A stretch of DNA of 64,000 bases from Nodosilinea sp. LEGE 07088 (GTDB taxonomy: Bacteria > Cyanobacteriota > Cyanobacteriia > Phormidesmidales > Phormidesmidaceae): NCBI RefSeq assembly GCF_015207395.1, contig NZ_JADEWX010000007.1:1-64000 (forward strand). Direction: 5' to 3'. The notes under the pieces are model-generated. The model saw nothing but the letters and a program-made list of their open reading frames with translations. It made no database searches and was not told where the DNA came from. Positions within the stretch are counted from its first letter, which is position 1. Each line of letters begins with the position of its first letter. This document shows, piece by piece, positions 18,261 to 26,566 of the stretch. The translations under genes and the position numbers were made by a program.

Positions 18261-18820
18261 TCTAGGAGCCAGGTAAACAGCGTTTTGACCGTCAGGGTGA
18301 GCCCCTCGGCAAAGCGCGGCAAAGGGAGATTGTCTTCAGGCTGGTCAAAGACTTCGGTTTCCTGTTTGGGACGGTAGACAAATACGGTTTGTTCATCGGG
18401 ATCAATCAACCAGCCCATTTGAGTTCCATGCCGAAGGCAGTGCAGGATATTCTTGGTCACTTTAGTCTGGCTTTGCTCTGGAGACAAAATTTCAATAGTC
18501 CAGTCTGGAGCGATGGGGAAGGTATTGGCGACTTCACCATTTTGATCGCGGGGAATTCGACTCCATACTACGACCGCAACATCTGGAACTGTCGATCGTC
18601 CGCCGAAGGTGCAGCGGAGTTCAGGGAAGGCGCGAGCGCTGCGTTTAGATTTAAGTGTAGTGTTGATAACCGCAACTAACTCACCCTGAATAGCGCTGTG
18701 CTTTCCCTGCGGCATGGGCTTTTGAATGATTTGACCATCGATGTATTCGCTAGCAGGTTTCATTTCTGGCAGATCCAGAAACTCCTGAAGGGTCAATGTT
18801 TTGGATGAGAGCTGTATCAT
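18257..18820 (-). CDS. Uma2-family (DUF820) PD-(D/E)xK protein
   Basis: 187 residues of the Uma2 family, predicted nucleases that have expanded greatly in cyanobacteria. The motifs are TVPDVAVVVWSRIP, DWTIEILSPEQSQTKV and MGWLIDPDEQTVFVYRP, with the usual acidic and E-x-L-S-P core. Family members are often accessory and mobile, and no cellular role is settled. It lies between the alpha-E and ATP-grasp genes that normally stay together, and its stop codon is in the flanking CTAG of a mobile element. Confidence 0.9.
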   Translation of the reverse strand: MIQLSSKTLTLQEFLDLPEMKPASEYIDGQIIQKPMPQGKHSAIQGELVAVINTTLKSKRSARAFPELRCTFGGRSTVPDVAVVVWSRIPRDQNGEVANTFPIAPDWTIEILSPEQSQTKVTKNILHCLRHGTQMGWLIDPDEQTVFVYRPKQETEVFDQPEDNLPLPRFAEGLTLTVKTLFTWLLD

Positions 18821-18922
18821 GACGGCTGATCCTAAACTGTGGCGGGCCGCAAACTTTCTCGATCAACTTTCTCGATGGTAGCGACTGCCGGGGGGGGCCA
18901 AGCCCCCGGCATATCTTTCTAG

Positions 18923-20416
18923 CTATTGCCCCTGCTGTTGATCGTGGGGCAATTGAGCATTGGGATCCACAGATTTGACTACCCAGGTATCTTTGCTGCC
19001 ACCGCCCTGGGAGGAGTTGACCACCAGGGAACCCCGCTTGAGGGCAACGCGGGTGAGACCGCCCGGATTCACGTAAATATCTTGGCCGTAGAGAATGTAG
19101 GGCCTGAGATCGACGTGACAGCCCGCCAGACCATCGTCAAATAGGGTGGGTACCCGGGACAGGCAGAGGGTGGGTTGGGCGATGTAGCCCCGGGGATTGG
19201 CGAGAATGCGATCGCTAAACTCTGCCCGTTGTTCCTCAGTGGCGTGGGGGCCGACTAACATGCCATAGCCACCGGAGGCATTGGTGGCCTTGACCACCAG
19301 CTGATCGAGATGGCTCAGTACATGGGCCTGTTGAGTCGAGTCTTCGCATAGATAGGTGGGCACGTTGGGAATCATCTGCTCTTCGTCGAGGTAGTAGCGA
19401 ATCATCTGAGGCACGTAGGCGTAGACCAACTTGTCATCGGCGACGCCGGTGCCCAAAGCATTGGCGATCGCCACCCGCCCAGCTCGATAGACCTCCATTA
19501 GCCCCGGTACTCCCAGCAGCGAGTCAGGCCGAAACGCTTTCGGGTCAATAAAGTCATCGTCGATGCGGCGATAGACCACATCCACTCGCTCTAGCCCCTT
19601 AGTGGTGCGCATCTTCAGATAGCCATCCGCCACCACCAGATCGCGCCCTTCGACCAACTCAGCACCAATCTGCTGGGCCAAAAATGAATGTTCAAAGTAG
19701 GCCGAGTTGTAGGCCCCTGGGGTCAAGACGGCCACCCGCGGCGAAATCAACGTGTCGGGCACCAGGTTGAGCAGGGTCTCCAGCAGCTGGCTGGCGTAGT
19801 CATCCACAGCGGCAATATCCATCGCCGCAAACAGATGGGGGAAGGTGTTCTTCATCACCCGCCGGTTTTCAAGCACGTAGGAGACCCCCGAGGGGCAGCG
19901 CATGTTGTCTTCCAGCACGTACCATTTGCCGTCTTTGTCGCGCACCAGGTCGGTGCCGGTGATGTGGCACCAAATATTATTGGGCGGCTTAAGACCCATG
20001 CAGGGCTTCAAAAAACCAGGGGCTGACTCCACCACGTGGCGGGGAATGACCCCATCGTTGAGAATTTTTTGGTCGTTGTAGACGTCGTGGATAAAGCAGT
20101 TAAGGGCATAGATGCGCTGCTTGAGGCCCTTCTCTAGCCACTCCCACTCGTGGCCCGGCACAATGCGCGGAATCACGTCGAAGGGCAAAATGCGCTCGGT
20201 GCCTTGGTTATCGCTATAGACGTTAAACGTGACCCCTAGCTTAAACAGGGCATTTTGTGCGGTCTGCTGCCGCTGCTGCAAATCGTCCAGAGTGAGGGCA
20301 TTGACCCGCTGCACCAATAGCTCGGCCTCAGAACGGGGCTGGCCGGGGGCCATAAACAGTTCATCAAAAAAATCGCCGGGGTCGTAGGCGTCAAATAGCA
20401 CCAGGGGTCTCCTCAA
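18923..20416 (-). CDS. Circularly permuted type 2 ATP-grasp protein
   Basis: 497-residue ATP-grasp ligase-like protein (DUF404/DUF407 class). Diagnostic stretches: YDPGDFFDELFMAPGQPRSE at the start, GTERILPFDVIPRIVPGHEW, ERGLKQRIYALN-like ERLEKGLKQRIYALNCF, LVRDKDGKWYVLEDNMRCPSGVSY and VVKATNASGGYGMLVG near the ATP site. Known to co-occur with alpha-E proteins and predicted to form amide bonds on peptides; substrate unknown. The gene partner at 16990-17940 is the same orientation but 980 bp away. Confidence 0.93.
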   Translation of the reverse strand: MRRPLVLFDAYDPGDFFDELFMAPGQPRSEAELLVQRVNALTLDDLQQRQQTAQNALFKLGVTFNVYSDNQGTERILPFDVIPRIVPGHEWEWLEKGLKQRIYALNCFIHDVYNDQKILNDGVIPRHVVESAPGFLKPCMGLKPPNNIWCHITGTDLVRDKDGKWYVLEDNMRCPSGVSYVLENRRVMKNTFPHLFAAMDIAAVDDYASQLLETLLNLVPDTLISPRVAVLTPGAYNSAYFEHSFLAQQIGAELVEGRDLVVADGYLKMRTTKGLERVDVVYRRIDDDFIDPKAFRPDSLLGVPGLMEVYRAGRVAIANALGTGVADDKLVYAYVPQMIRYYLDEEQMIPNVPTYLCEDSTQQAHVLSHLDQLVVKATNASGGYGMLVGPHATEEQRAEFSDRILANPRGYIAQPTLCLSRVPTLFDDGLAGCHVDLRPYILYGQDIYVNPGGLTRVALKRGSLVVNSSQGGGSKDTWVVKSVDPNAQLPHDQQQGQ

Positions 20417-20473
20417 ATTCAGGAACAGGCGTCAGATGAGTCGTCTAGGGCACGACCAGTGACACCACTCACT

Positions 20474-20528
20474 ACTCTGTCGGGACTCTGTCGGGACTCT
20501 GTCGGGACTCTGTCGGGACTCTGTCGGG
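20474..20528. repeat. Five perfect tandem copies of an 11-bp unit
   Basis: ACTCTGTCGGG is repeated five times without a mismatch (55 bp), 58 bp upstream of the ATP-grasp start. Eleven is about one helical turn, so each copy faces the same side of the DNA. This could be a variable-number tract or a set of phased protein sites; neither can be decided here. Confidence 0.9.
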
Positions 20529-20597
20529 CAAAGTAGCCAACCGACTTTAACGAATACTGGGGTACAGAGGCCCAAGTTGTAGCCTTAAATACATTTT

Positions 20598-20642
20598 GTC
20601 AGGGAGACTGGCGGAGGCGTTAACTCTGCCAGCCTCCCTGAC
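20598..20642. terminator. Hairpin near the 3' end of transaldolase
   Basis: GTCAGGGAGACTGGCGG pairs with CTGCCAGCCTCCCTGAC (15 of 17 positions, 11-base loop), 63 bp past the transaldolase stop. There is no following T-run on the minus strand, so it is not a standard intrinsic terminator, but it is placed where one would be expected. Confidence 0.4.
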
Positions 20643-20704
20643 TTCGCGTTAGCGCTGGGCAGTATGGCTCCCATCGAGGCCGTGGGACTAGCGCCGGCCA
20701 GTGA

Positions 20705-21877
20705 TTAAGCCAGCTGAAAGGCTGCGCCTAGACCAGCGCCGATTTCTGCGGGAGACAGCTTGCCGTCGTGGTCGAGGTCAAGCGCATCAAAGACCGCATC
20801 GGTGCCCAGCCACTCCTCGCGGGTGATGAAACCGTCGCCGTCGAGGTCGTAGGCCTTAAACAGGTCGTCGCGGGCGTGGGTGATCATGACTTCGCCCTGG
20901 GACAGTTGCACCAGGCGAGTCGCGAGGAAATCTTCCAGACTTTCGAGGGCTTTGCTAAAGCCCTTAATGCCCTCGTCGAGCTTTTCTTTGGCCATGCGAT
21001 CGCGCTCATGCATCGCGCGGAAGGTGGCCTCGTCCAGAGAGAGTTTCTCAATCTCCATGGATGCGGCCTTGGCGGGGTCAAGCTGGCGCGGTAGGTCGGC
21101 CTCGGTGCCGTCGAGTTGGGCCAGCAGCTGAGGCGAAATGGTCAGTAGGTCACAGCCTGCCAACTCGGTGATTTCGCCCACATTGCGGAAGCTGGCTCCC
21201 ATGACCTCGGTGTTGTAGCCAAACTTTTTGTAGTAGTTGTAGATCTGAGTTACTGACAGCACACCGGGGTCTTCTGCGGCGGGGTACGAGTCGCGGCCGG
21301 TATCTTTTTTGTACCAGTCGAGAATGCGGCCCACAAAGGGAGAGATGAGGGTGATACCGGCCTCGGCGCAGGCGATCGCCTGGTGTAAACCAAACAGCAA
21401 CGTCAGGTTGCAGTGGATGCCTTCTTTTTCTAGAATTTCGGCGGCTTTGATGCCCTCCCAGGTAGAGGCGATTTTAATCAGCACGCGATCGCGGGAAATG
21501 CCCAGCTCGCCGTACTGCTCGATGATGTTGCGCGCCGTAGTCAGGGTCGCCTCGGTGTCATAGCTGAGGCGCGCATCGACCTCCGTCGATACCCGACCGG
21601 GAATAATCCCCAAAATCTTGTGCCCAAAGGCCACTGCCAGGCGGTTAAAGGCCAGATTGGCCACATCCTTATCCGTAGCAGCAGGCCCCGAGTCGGCCTT
21701 AGCCTTGAGCAGGGTGTCATCCACAATGGCCTGGTACTGGGGCATTTGCGCCGCTGCCGTAATCAGCGAAGGATTGGTGGTAGCGTCGCGAGGGGTAAAT
21801 TTTTCGATCGCTTGAATGTCGCCCGTGTCAGCGACCACAACGGTCATTTGTCGGAGCTGCTCTAGCAGACTAGCCAT
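20705..21877 (-). CDS. tal: Transaldolase with C-terminal EF-hand pair
   Basis: Pentose-phosphate enzyme exchanging a dihydroxyacetone unit between sedoheptulose-7-P/glyceraldehyde-3-P and erythrose-4-P/fructose-6-P. The start [20 protein letters not shown] (Met at 21877), the [12 protein letters not shown]-type motif ([13 protein letters not shown]) and the Schiff-base lysine in [11 protein letters not shown] are seen. After the TIM barrel come two EF-hand loops, [12 protein letters not shown] and [12 protein letters not shown] (about residues 345-385), suggesting calcium response; this extension is known from cyanobacterial transaldolases. 390 residues. Confidence 0.97.
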   Translation of the reverse strand: MASLLEQLRQMTVVVADTGDIQAIEKFTPRDATTNPSLITAAAQMPQYQAIVDDTLLKAKADSGPAATDKDVANLAFNRLAVAFGHKILGIIPGRVSTEVDARLSYDTEATLTTARNIIEQYGELGISRDRVLIKIASTWEGIKAAEILEKEGIHCNLTLLFGLHQAIACAEAGITLISPFVGRILDWYKKDTGRDSYPAAEDPGVLSVTQIYNYYKKFGYNTEVMGASFRNVGEITELAGCDLLTISPQLLAQLDGTEADLPRQLDPAKAASMEIEKLSLDEATFRAMHERDRMAKEKLDEGIKGFSKALESLEDFLATRLVQLSQGEVMITHARDDLFKAYDLDGDGFITREEWLGTDAVFDALDLDHDGKLSPAEIGAGLGAAFQLA

Positions 21878-22150
21878 GGTGTTCTCCTGAAAGTCGAGGG
21901 GGCAAGGGGTTTTGAAGTTGCCCACATTCTAAACAGGGGATCAAAGGCCATTGTTATCCCTTAATTAAAGCTACCGGGGCATTACGAAACGTTGCGCTAA
22001 TGGGTCAGGCCCATGGTTTTCTCCATATTTCTTAAGGGTTGCTGGGGGATTACCCACGTTATGCGCTGGCTAGCGTAAATAATTGGCTGCCTCAGATCGG
22101 TCAAACCTTGGCATGATGGGGAGGATTTAATCTGCGATCGCGTCCTACCT

Positions 22151-23551
22151 ATGCTCACCAATTTGTGGCATCACCTGACCCTATCGGCCTTTGCCTTTGA
22201 CCAATGGCGCGCTGTGAGTCTAATTCACCGGCTGTTGGCCCCACTGCGCCAGTGGCGTCAGGGCAGCTGGCTGTTGGCCTGGGGCGATTGGATCGGCCTG
22301 ACCATTGTGGCTGTGCTGTTTGCGCTGGCTCCCTACGTCTCTACCACCCTGATCGGGGTCCTGCTGCTGGCGGTAGCGGCCCTATGGGTGTTGCTCACCC
22401 TGACCGACGAGGCCGGTAGCGGCATGACGCCGCTGCACATTGCCGTGGCCATCTTTTGGGGCGTCATGGTGTTGGCTACGGCGTTATCTCCGGTACGAGG
22501 GGCTGCCCTCAGCGGGCTGATCAAGCTCTCTCTTAACCTGCTGCTGTTTTTGCTGGTGGCGCGGGTGGCCCAGCGACCCCGGGCCCGAGGTCTGCTAATT
22601 TTGGCCTACATTTTGACCACCCTGCCGGTGGCGGTCTATGGTCTGCGACAATACTTTTTTGGGGCTACGGCTCTGGCGACCTGGGTCGATGCCAACTCGG
22701 CAGCGGCTGATGCCACCCGCGTTTACAGCTTTTTGGGCAACCCTAACCTGCTGGCGGGCTATCTCATACCGGGGGTCATGCTGAGCGCGGTGGCGGTATT
22801 TGCCTGGCCCCGCTGGGTACCGAAGGGGCTAGCCCTGTTGGCCACCCTGGTCAATACCCTGTGCCTGATCTTGACCCTCAGTCGGGGCGGTTGGATTGGC
22901 TTCTTAATCGCCGGATTCGTGTTGCTGACCCTGCTAGTGCAGTATTGGAGCCTCTGGTTTTCGCCCTTTTGGAAACGCTGGGCGCTACCAGCGCTGCTGG
23001 GCGGAGCCGCCGCTGTGGTGGTGCTGGGGGTGCTGTCGGTGAGTTCTCTGCGGGCGCGGGTGCTGAGTCTCTTTGTCGGGCGAGCCGACAGCAGCAACAA
23101 CTTTCGCATGAACGTATGGGCCGCTGTAATAGATATGATTCAAGCTCGCCCGGTGCTCGGCATCGGCCCCGGCAATGAGGCCTTTAACAGCGTTTACCCG
23201 CTCTACCAGCGCCCCCGCTACACCGCCCTCAGCGCCTATTCAGTCTTTTTAGAGGTATTGGTCGAAGGCGGCATTGTCGGTATGGCCGCATTTCTATGGC
23301 TGCTGCTGCTGCTCTTTTATCAAGGCTGGACTCAGCTTCAGCGGCTGCGAACCACCCAAGACTCTCAGGGCTACTGGCTGATCGGAGCGATCGCATCGAT
23401 TGCGGGCATCCTGGGCCAGGGCATTGCCGACACCGTCATGTATCGGCCCCAGATCAGCACCCTGTGGTGGATGACGATCGCCATCGTGGCCAGCTACTAC
23501 CCAGTTCAGTCGGCCTGGAGTAGCCGCTCCTTCAAGCTCCGCCCAGACTAA
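22151..23551 (+). CDS. ictB: IctB-like O-antigen-ligase-family membrane protein
   Basis: 466-residue polytopic membrane protein with about ten hydrophobic helices. The stretches GLRQYFFGATALATWVDANS, RVYSFLGNPNLLAGYL and LTLSRGGWIGFL match the cyanobacterial IctB group. Family members were first described as putative bicarbonate transporters, but the fold belongs to O-antigen ligase/polymerase proteins, so a role in glycan export or ligation is possible. Single gene, start ATG preceded by GAGG-like sequence. A CTAG-bounded element starts 10 bp after its stop. Confidence 0.88.
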   Translation: MLTNLWHHLTLSAFAFDQWRAVSLIHRLLAPLRQWRQGSWLLAWGDWIGLTIVAVLFALAPYVSTTLIGVLLLAVAALWVLLTLTDEAGSGMTPLHIAVAIFWGVMVLATALSPVRGAALSGLIKLSLNLLLFLLVARVAQRPRARGLLILAYILTTLPVAVYGLRQYFFGATALATWVDANSAAADATRVYSFLGNPNLLAGYLIPGVMLSAVAVFAWPRWVPKGLALLATLVNTLCLILTLSRGGWIGFLIAGFVLLTLLVQYWSLWFSPFWKRWALPALLGGAAAVVVLGVLSVSSLRARVLSLFVGRADSSNNFRMNVWAAVIDMIQARPVLGIGPGNEAFNSVYPLYQRPRYTALSAYSVFLEVLVEGGIVGMAAFLWLLLLLFYQGWTQLQRLRTTQDSQGYWLIGAIASIAGILGQGIADTVMYRPQISTLWWMTIAIVASYYPVQSAWSSRSFKLRPD

Positions 23552-23560
23552 ATCGGATCA

Positions 23561-23671
23561 CTAGTACTCGAAGGCTGAAATATATCCACCGTTCCGGATC
23601 GCTTGGCTCCCTAGCTCCCCTGCTCCCTAGCCCTAAGGAATAGTATCTAAACTTGCGCCGTGGAGTACTAG
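23561..23671. mobile_element. CTAG-bounded small element, family B copy 2
   Basis: 111 bp near-copy of 18151-18260, between ictB and a small convergent gene. CTAG at both ends; terminal inverted repeats TACTCGAAGGCTGAAAT and, from the far end, TACTCCACGGCGCAAGT. Its right CTAG is 2 bp from the next gene's stop codon. Confidence 0.78.
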
Positions 23672-23672
23672 G

Positions 23673-23996
23673 CTAGTAAACGTTACCGTCGTCACTGTTC
23701 CAGGTGGCGTGGGGCATAAGCCGTACTTTACCTTTGTGGGGCAAAGCCTGACCACTGGATAGCATGCCACCATTGAGGGTCAGGTGGGCTTTAAGTCGCC
23801 TCTTAGCCTCTTCCAAAGAGCTCACCCGCAGGTTGAGAATGTAGAGATAAGGCGAGGGACTCTGATCTAAATGAGCTGCGCTTTCCCAAATACGCAATCG
23901 AATCCCTTCGGCATCAGAGATGATCTTATAAAACAGCAGATGATGCTCAACAGTTGGGGCATAGCGGGCTATACCAGGGGAAACCGAAGCTTGCAT
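23673..23996 (-). CDS. Small hypothetical protein
   Basis: 107 residues, soluble, basic C terminus. It contains VEHHLLFYKIISDAEGIRLR and SSLEEAKRRLKAHLTLNGG, an alpha/beta pattern, and ends in MPHATWNSDDGNVY. The PHxTWxxD tail resembles the end of the DUF4327 protein at 31473-31715. No assigned family. Its stop codon is 2 bp from the end of a small mobile element. Confidence 0.65.
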   Translation of the reverse strand: MQASVSPGIARYAPTVEHHLLFYKIISDAEGIRLRIWESAAHLDQSPSPYLYILNLRVSSLEEAKRRLKAHLTLNGGMLSSGQALPHKGKVRLMPHATWNSDDGNVY

Positions 23997-24337
23997 ATCC
24001 CAAAACCAAAATCAAACGACCCAAAGAAGTGCTTAGTGTAAGCACTTGGTATTGCCCCTACTCTTTCAAATAAATTACCCACACCAGTGCCCGGAATTGA
24101 AGCTGGGTTTATGAATTCCTCACAATCGACCGGGCAAGTTTTCCACACGGCAGAATTTTAGGGTGGATTTTCTCAGGTGTAAAGGAGGCGACACCCCCTA
24201 TTAGGCCAAGGCAAACAGCCCAAAAGTCTCAGGGCTTACCCTGCCTGATCACCATTCTCTCAAGGTTAGGAATATTTTGGGCATTTAATTAAAAACTTCA
24301 GGCAATCTACGTAAAAGTGCTGGGAGGCTAAATATTC
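23997..24337. other. 341 bp intergenic region between two minus-strand genes
   Basis: No gene or RNA recognised. Contains AT-rich segments near 24035-24115 and 24260-24335 that may hold the promoter of the small hypothetical gene to the left. Confidence 0.4.
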
Positions 24338-24916
24338 TTAAAGTGCTGATGAAGCCGCCCGGCGTTCCATTTCGGCCCGTAGGGCCTTAATGGTGTCGAT
24401 TAAGCTAGCCTCAAACAGGTTGTAAAACATCGCCTTAAAGGGGCCAACATCAGCTTCTGCCCTCACCTGCTGAGATATCAGGCAGTAGCCCCGAGAGTCA
24501 AGATCAGCGGTTGCTTCATCAATGCGCCAATGACCATACATGTACTCCAAGTTGCCTTCGAGCAGGCGAAAACTAATTTGCTGACCATTGAGCTCCAGAT
24601 TTTCGGTCAACACCGTGGATTCCATCGTGGTCAGCAAAATGCGCCGCCGATCGACCTGTTCGACAATGGTGCGATCGCCGTCGGACTCGACAACTCGGCT
24701 TTTGACCACCGTCGGCAAAAATTTGTAGAAGTTGCTGTAGTCAGTCAGCACAGCCCAGGCGGCAGTCGGTGGCACTGCCGTAGCCAACATGAGCCCATAC
24801 TGACCCTGCCCACCCTTAACGACCACATCGCGCTTGGCCAGGGTCGCCCAGTCAGCCTCGGTTAGTTTGGCCAGATAGGCGTCAGCAGGCTGAACCTGAC
24901 GAGATAAACGCGACAT
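24338..24916 (-). CDS. SRPBCC-family (START-like) lipid-binding/cyclase protein
   Basis: 192 residues with the SRPBCC fold pattern: VKGGQGQYGLMLATAVPPTA opening strand, AWAVLTDYSNFYKFLPTVVK after the first helix region, SRVVESDGDRTIVEQVDRRR in the middle and a long C-terminal helix (GPFKAMFYNLFEASLIDTIK). Such proteins bind hydrophobic ligands; annotations such as polyketide cyclase are generic. Ligand and role unknown. It is divergent from the HugZ-like gene, with 92 bp between starts. Confidence 0.88.
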   Translation of the reverse strand: MSRLSRQVQPADAYLAKLTEADWATLAKRDVVVKGGQGQYGLMLATAVPPTAAWAVLTDYSNFYKFLPTVVKSRVVESDGDRTIVEQVDRRRILLTTMESTVLTENLELNGQQISFRLLEGNLEYMYGHWRIDEATADLDSRGYCLISQQVRAEADVGPFKAMFYNLFEASLIDTIKALRAEMERRAASSAL

Positions 24917-25008
24917 AATACCAGCAGTCAGAACATTACTACTGTAACGCTAACCTAAGGCCATCACAGCGATCCGCAATTGTTTCTATAGGTTGTGCTC
25001 ACCATCTA

Positions 25009-25524
25009 ATGCCTAGTTTTGATGCCGCTTTAGCGGCTTACCAGGATCTACCCCAACGAGTGCGCAGCCTGATGCTCAGCACCGTCAGCGGCGACAGCTC
25101 ACCCCACGCCAGCTACGCCCCTTACATCCTTGACGACGACTATCAGATCTATATTTTTACCAGCGGTCTGTCGGCCCATACCAACAACCTCCAAGCGACA
25201 GGGGTGGCCAGTGTTCTGCTGATTGAAGACGAGACCGCCGCCCCGCAGGTGTTTGCCCGTCAGCGCATTACCTATGACTGCAATGTCACGCTGCTGCCTC
25301 GGGGTAGCGACCCCTGGGGGGGCATTGCCGACCGCTTTGAGCAGCGCTTTGGCGACATCATCGCTATGCTGCGATCGCTAGACGACTTTCAAATTTTTTG
25401 TCTTAGCCCCCAAAAAGGACGATTTGTGATGGGTTTTGGGGCTGCCTACGCCATCGATCCGAACTCTCTCAGCCAGCTGCTCGGGCCACCTCAAACCGGG
25501 CTCGCCAATGAGCCTCAGGGCTAA
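25009..25524 (+). CDS. HugZ-like split-barrel FMN/heme-binding protein
   Basis: 171-residue pyridoxamine-phosphate-oxidase-like split barrel. MLSTVSGDSSPHASYAPYIL, IYIFTSGLSAHTNNLQATG and ASVLLIEDE fit HugZ-type proteins, some of which degrade heme. The C-terminal LSPQKGRFVMGFGAAYAID corresponds to the heme-proximal histidine-free strand of the family. Function in cyanobacteria is not established. It ends 6 bp before the convergent DMT transporter. Confidence 0.85.
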   Translation: MPSFDAALAAYQDLPQRVRSLMLSTVSGDSSPHASYAPYILDDDYQIYIFTSGLSAHTNNLQATGVASVLLIEDETAAPQVFARQRITYDCNVTLLPRGSDPWGGIADRFEQRFGDIIAMLRSLDDFQIFCLSPQKGRFVMGFGAAYAIDPNSLSQLLGPPQTGLANEPQG

Positions 25525-25529
25525 TGGCC

Positions 25530-26408
25530 CTAACCACTGACTAAAATGCCCACCCCCACCAGGGCCAGCCCCGCTCCGGCGATGGCCCGCAGACTGACGC
25601 GATCGCCCATGGCCGCCGCCAGGGGCAGCACAAACAGTGGGCTGGTGGAGGTCAGCGCCTGGGCAACGCCAGTGGCCGAATATTTGAGGGCCATTTGCTG
25701 AAGATAAATCGCCAGGTAGGTGCCTAGTATAGCGGCCACGGCGACCCCAGCCAGTACCCGTGGCGATCGCAGCGGTCGCAGCGCCCCCGTCACCGGCCCC
25801 TGGGAGCGCAAAATCGCCACAATCATGCCCAAGCCACCTCCCAGGCGCAGCAGCGAACTCCACAGAGGGGCCACATCGGTATCGGCCAGTACGGCTCTCG
25901 ACAGCACGGCTCCCGTCGCCTGCCCCAAGGCCGCTAACACCCCATACACGACGCCTAGGCTGCTAGCCGAAACCGCCGCATCGGCAGGTACCCGTTCAGC
26001 AATCACCCACACTACGCCGACTAAGGTCAGACCCAGACCTAACCAGGCCCTAGGGGCTAAAGCTTCCTGCAAAAACACCAGGGCCAGCAGGGCCGCCAGG
26101 GGCGGTGCCAGGGTCTCGAGCAGCAGCGCTCGCCGGGGTCCCAGCTGATTGATGGCGGCAAAGTAAGCGGTGTCGCCCAAACCAATGCCGATTACACCAC
26201 TGAGGGTGAGCAGAACTAACCCCTGAGAGGTCAGGCCCGTCGGGCGCTGCCCCAGCAGAAGCAGCGTTAGGGCCAGCAGCCCTAGGGCGATCGCCCCCTT
26301 GGCCAGGTTGAGCACCAGCGGCGGCAAGGCCTTGCCCAGCCGGCCAAACATCACCGTGGCCACGGCCCACAAAAAAGCCGCCGTTAAGGCCGCTAGTTCA
26401 CCCCGCAT
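25530..26408 (-). CDS. EamA/DMT-family transporter
   Basis: 292 residues, ten predicted transmembrane helices in two EamA repeats (about 1-140 and 150-290). The family consists of drug/metabolite exporters and nucleotide-sugar-like carriers. PLVLNLAKGAIALGLLALTL and GVIGIGLGDTAYFAAINQLG in repeat 1 correspond to YLQQMALKYSATGVAQAL in repeat 2. Substrate cannot be inferred. It ends 6 bp from the HugZ-like gene in convergent orientation. Confidence 0.9.
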   Translation of the reverse strand: MRGELAALTAAFLWAVATVMFGRLGKALPPLVLNLAKGAIALGLLALTLLLLGQRPTGLTSQGLVLLTLSGVIGIGLGDTAYFAAINQLGPRRALLLETLAPPLAALLALVFLQEALAPRAWLGLGLTLVGVVWVIAERVPADAAVSASSLGVVYGVLAALGQATGAVLSRAVLADTDVAPLWSSLLRLGGGLGMIVAILRSQGPVTGALRPLRSPRVLAGVAVAAILGTYLAIYLQQMALKYSATGVAQALTSTSPLFVLPLAAAMGDRVSLRAIAGAGLALVGVGILVSG

Positions 26409-26566
26409 AGGTTGTTAGGTAGCCGTTGCCGCTACCCACTTGAGGAATGCTGCCCGAGCCAGCCCTAACAAAATCTTTACACTTATCCATCAAGATCGTG
26501 CTGATCAATAGCTCAGGCGACGTAAACAGAACCAAGACAGTCTACCCCCTTAGCGAGGTCTGCGTT

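Noticed and set aside
20474-20528. CRISPR array
   Set aside because: The 11-bp units are directly adjacent without spacers, so this is a plain tandem repeat. No CRISPR array with normal repeat-spacer structure was found in the window.
20598-20642. Standard rho-independent terminator for transaldolase
   Set aside because: The hairpin is good but lacks a T-run in the direction of transcription, so I list it only as a hairpin at a terminator position with low confidence.
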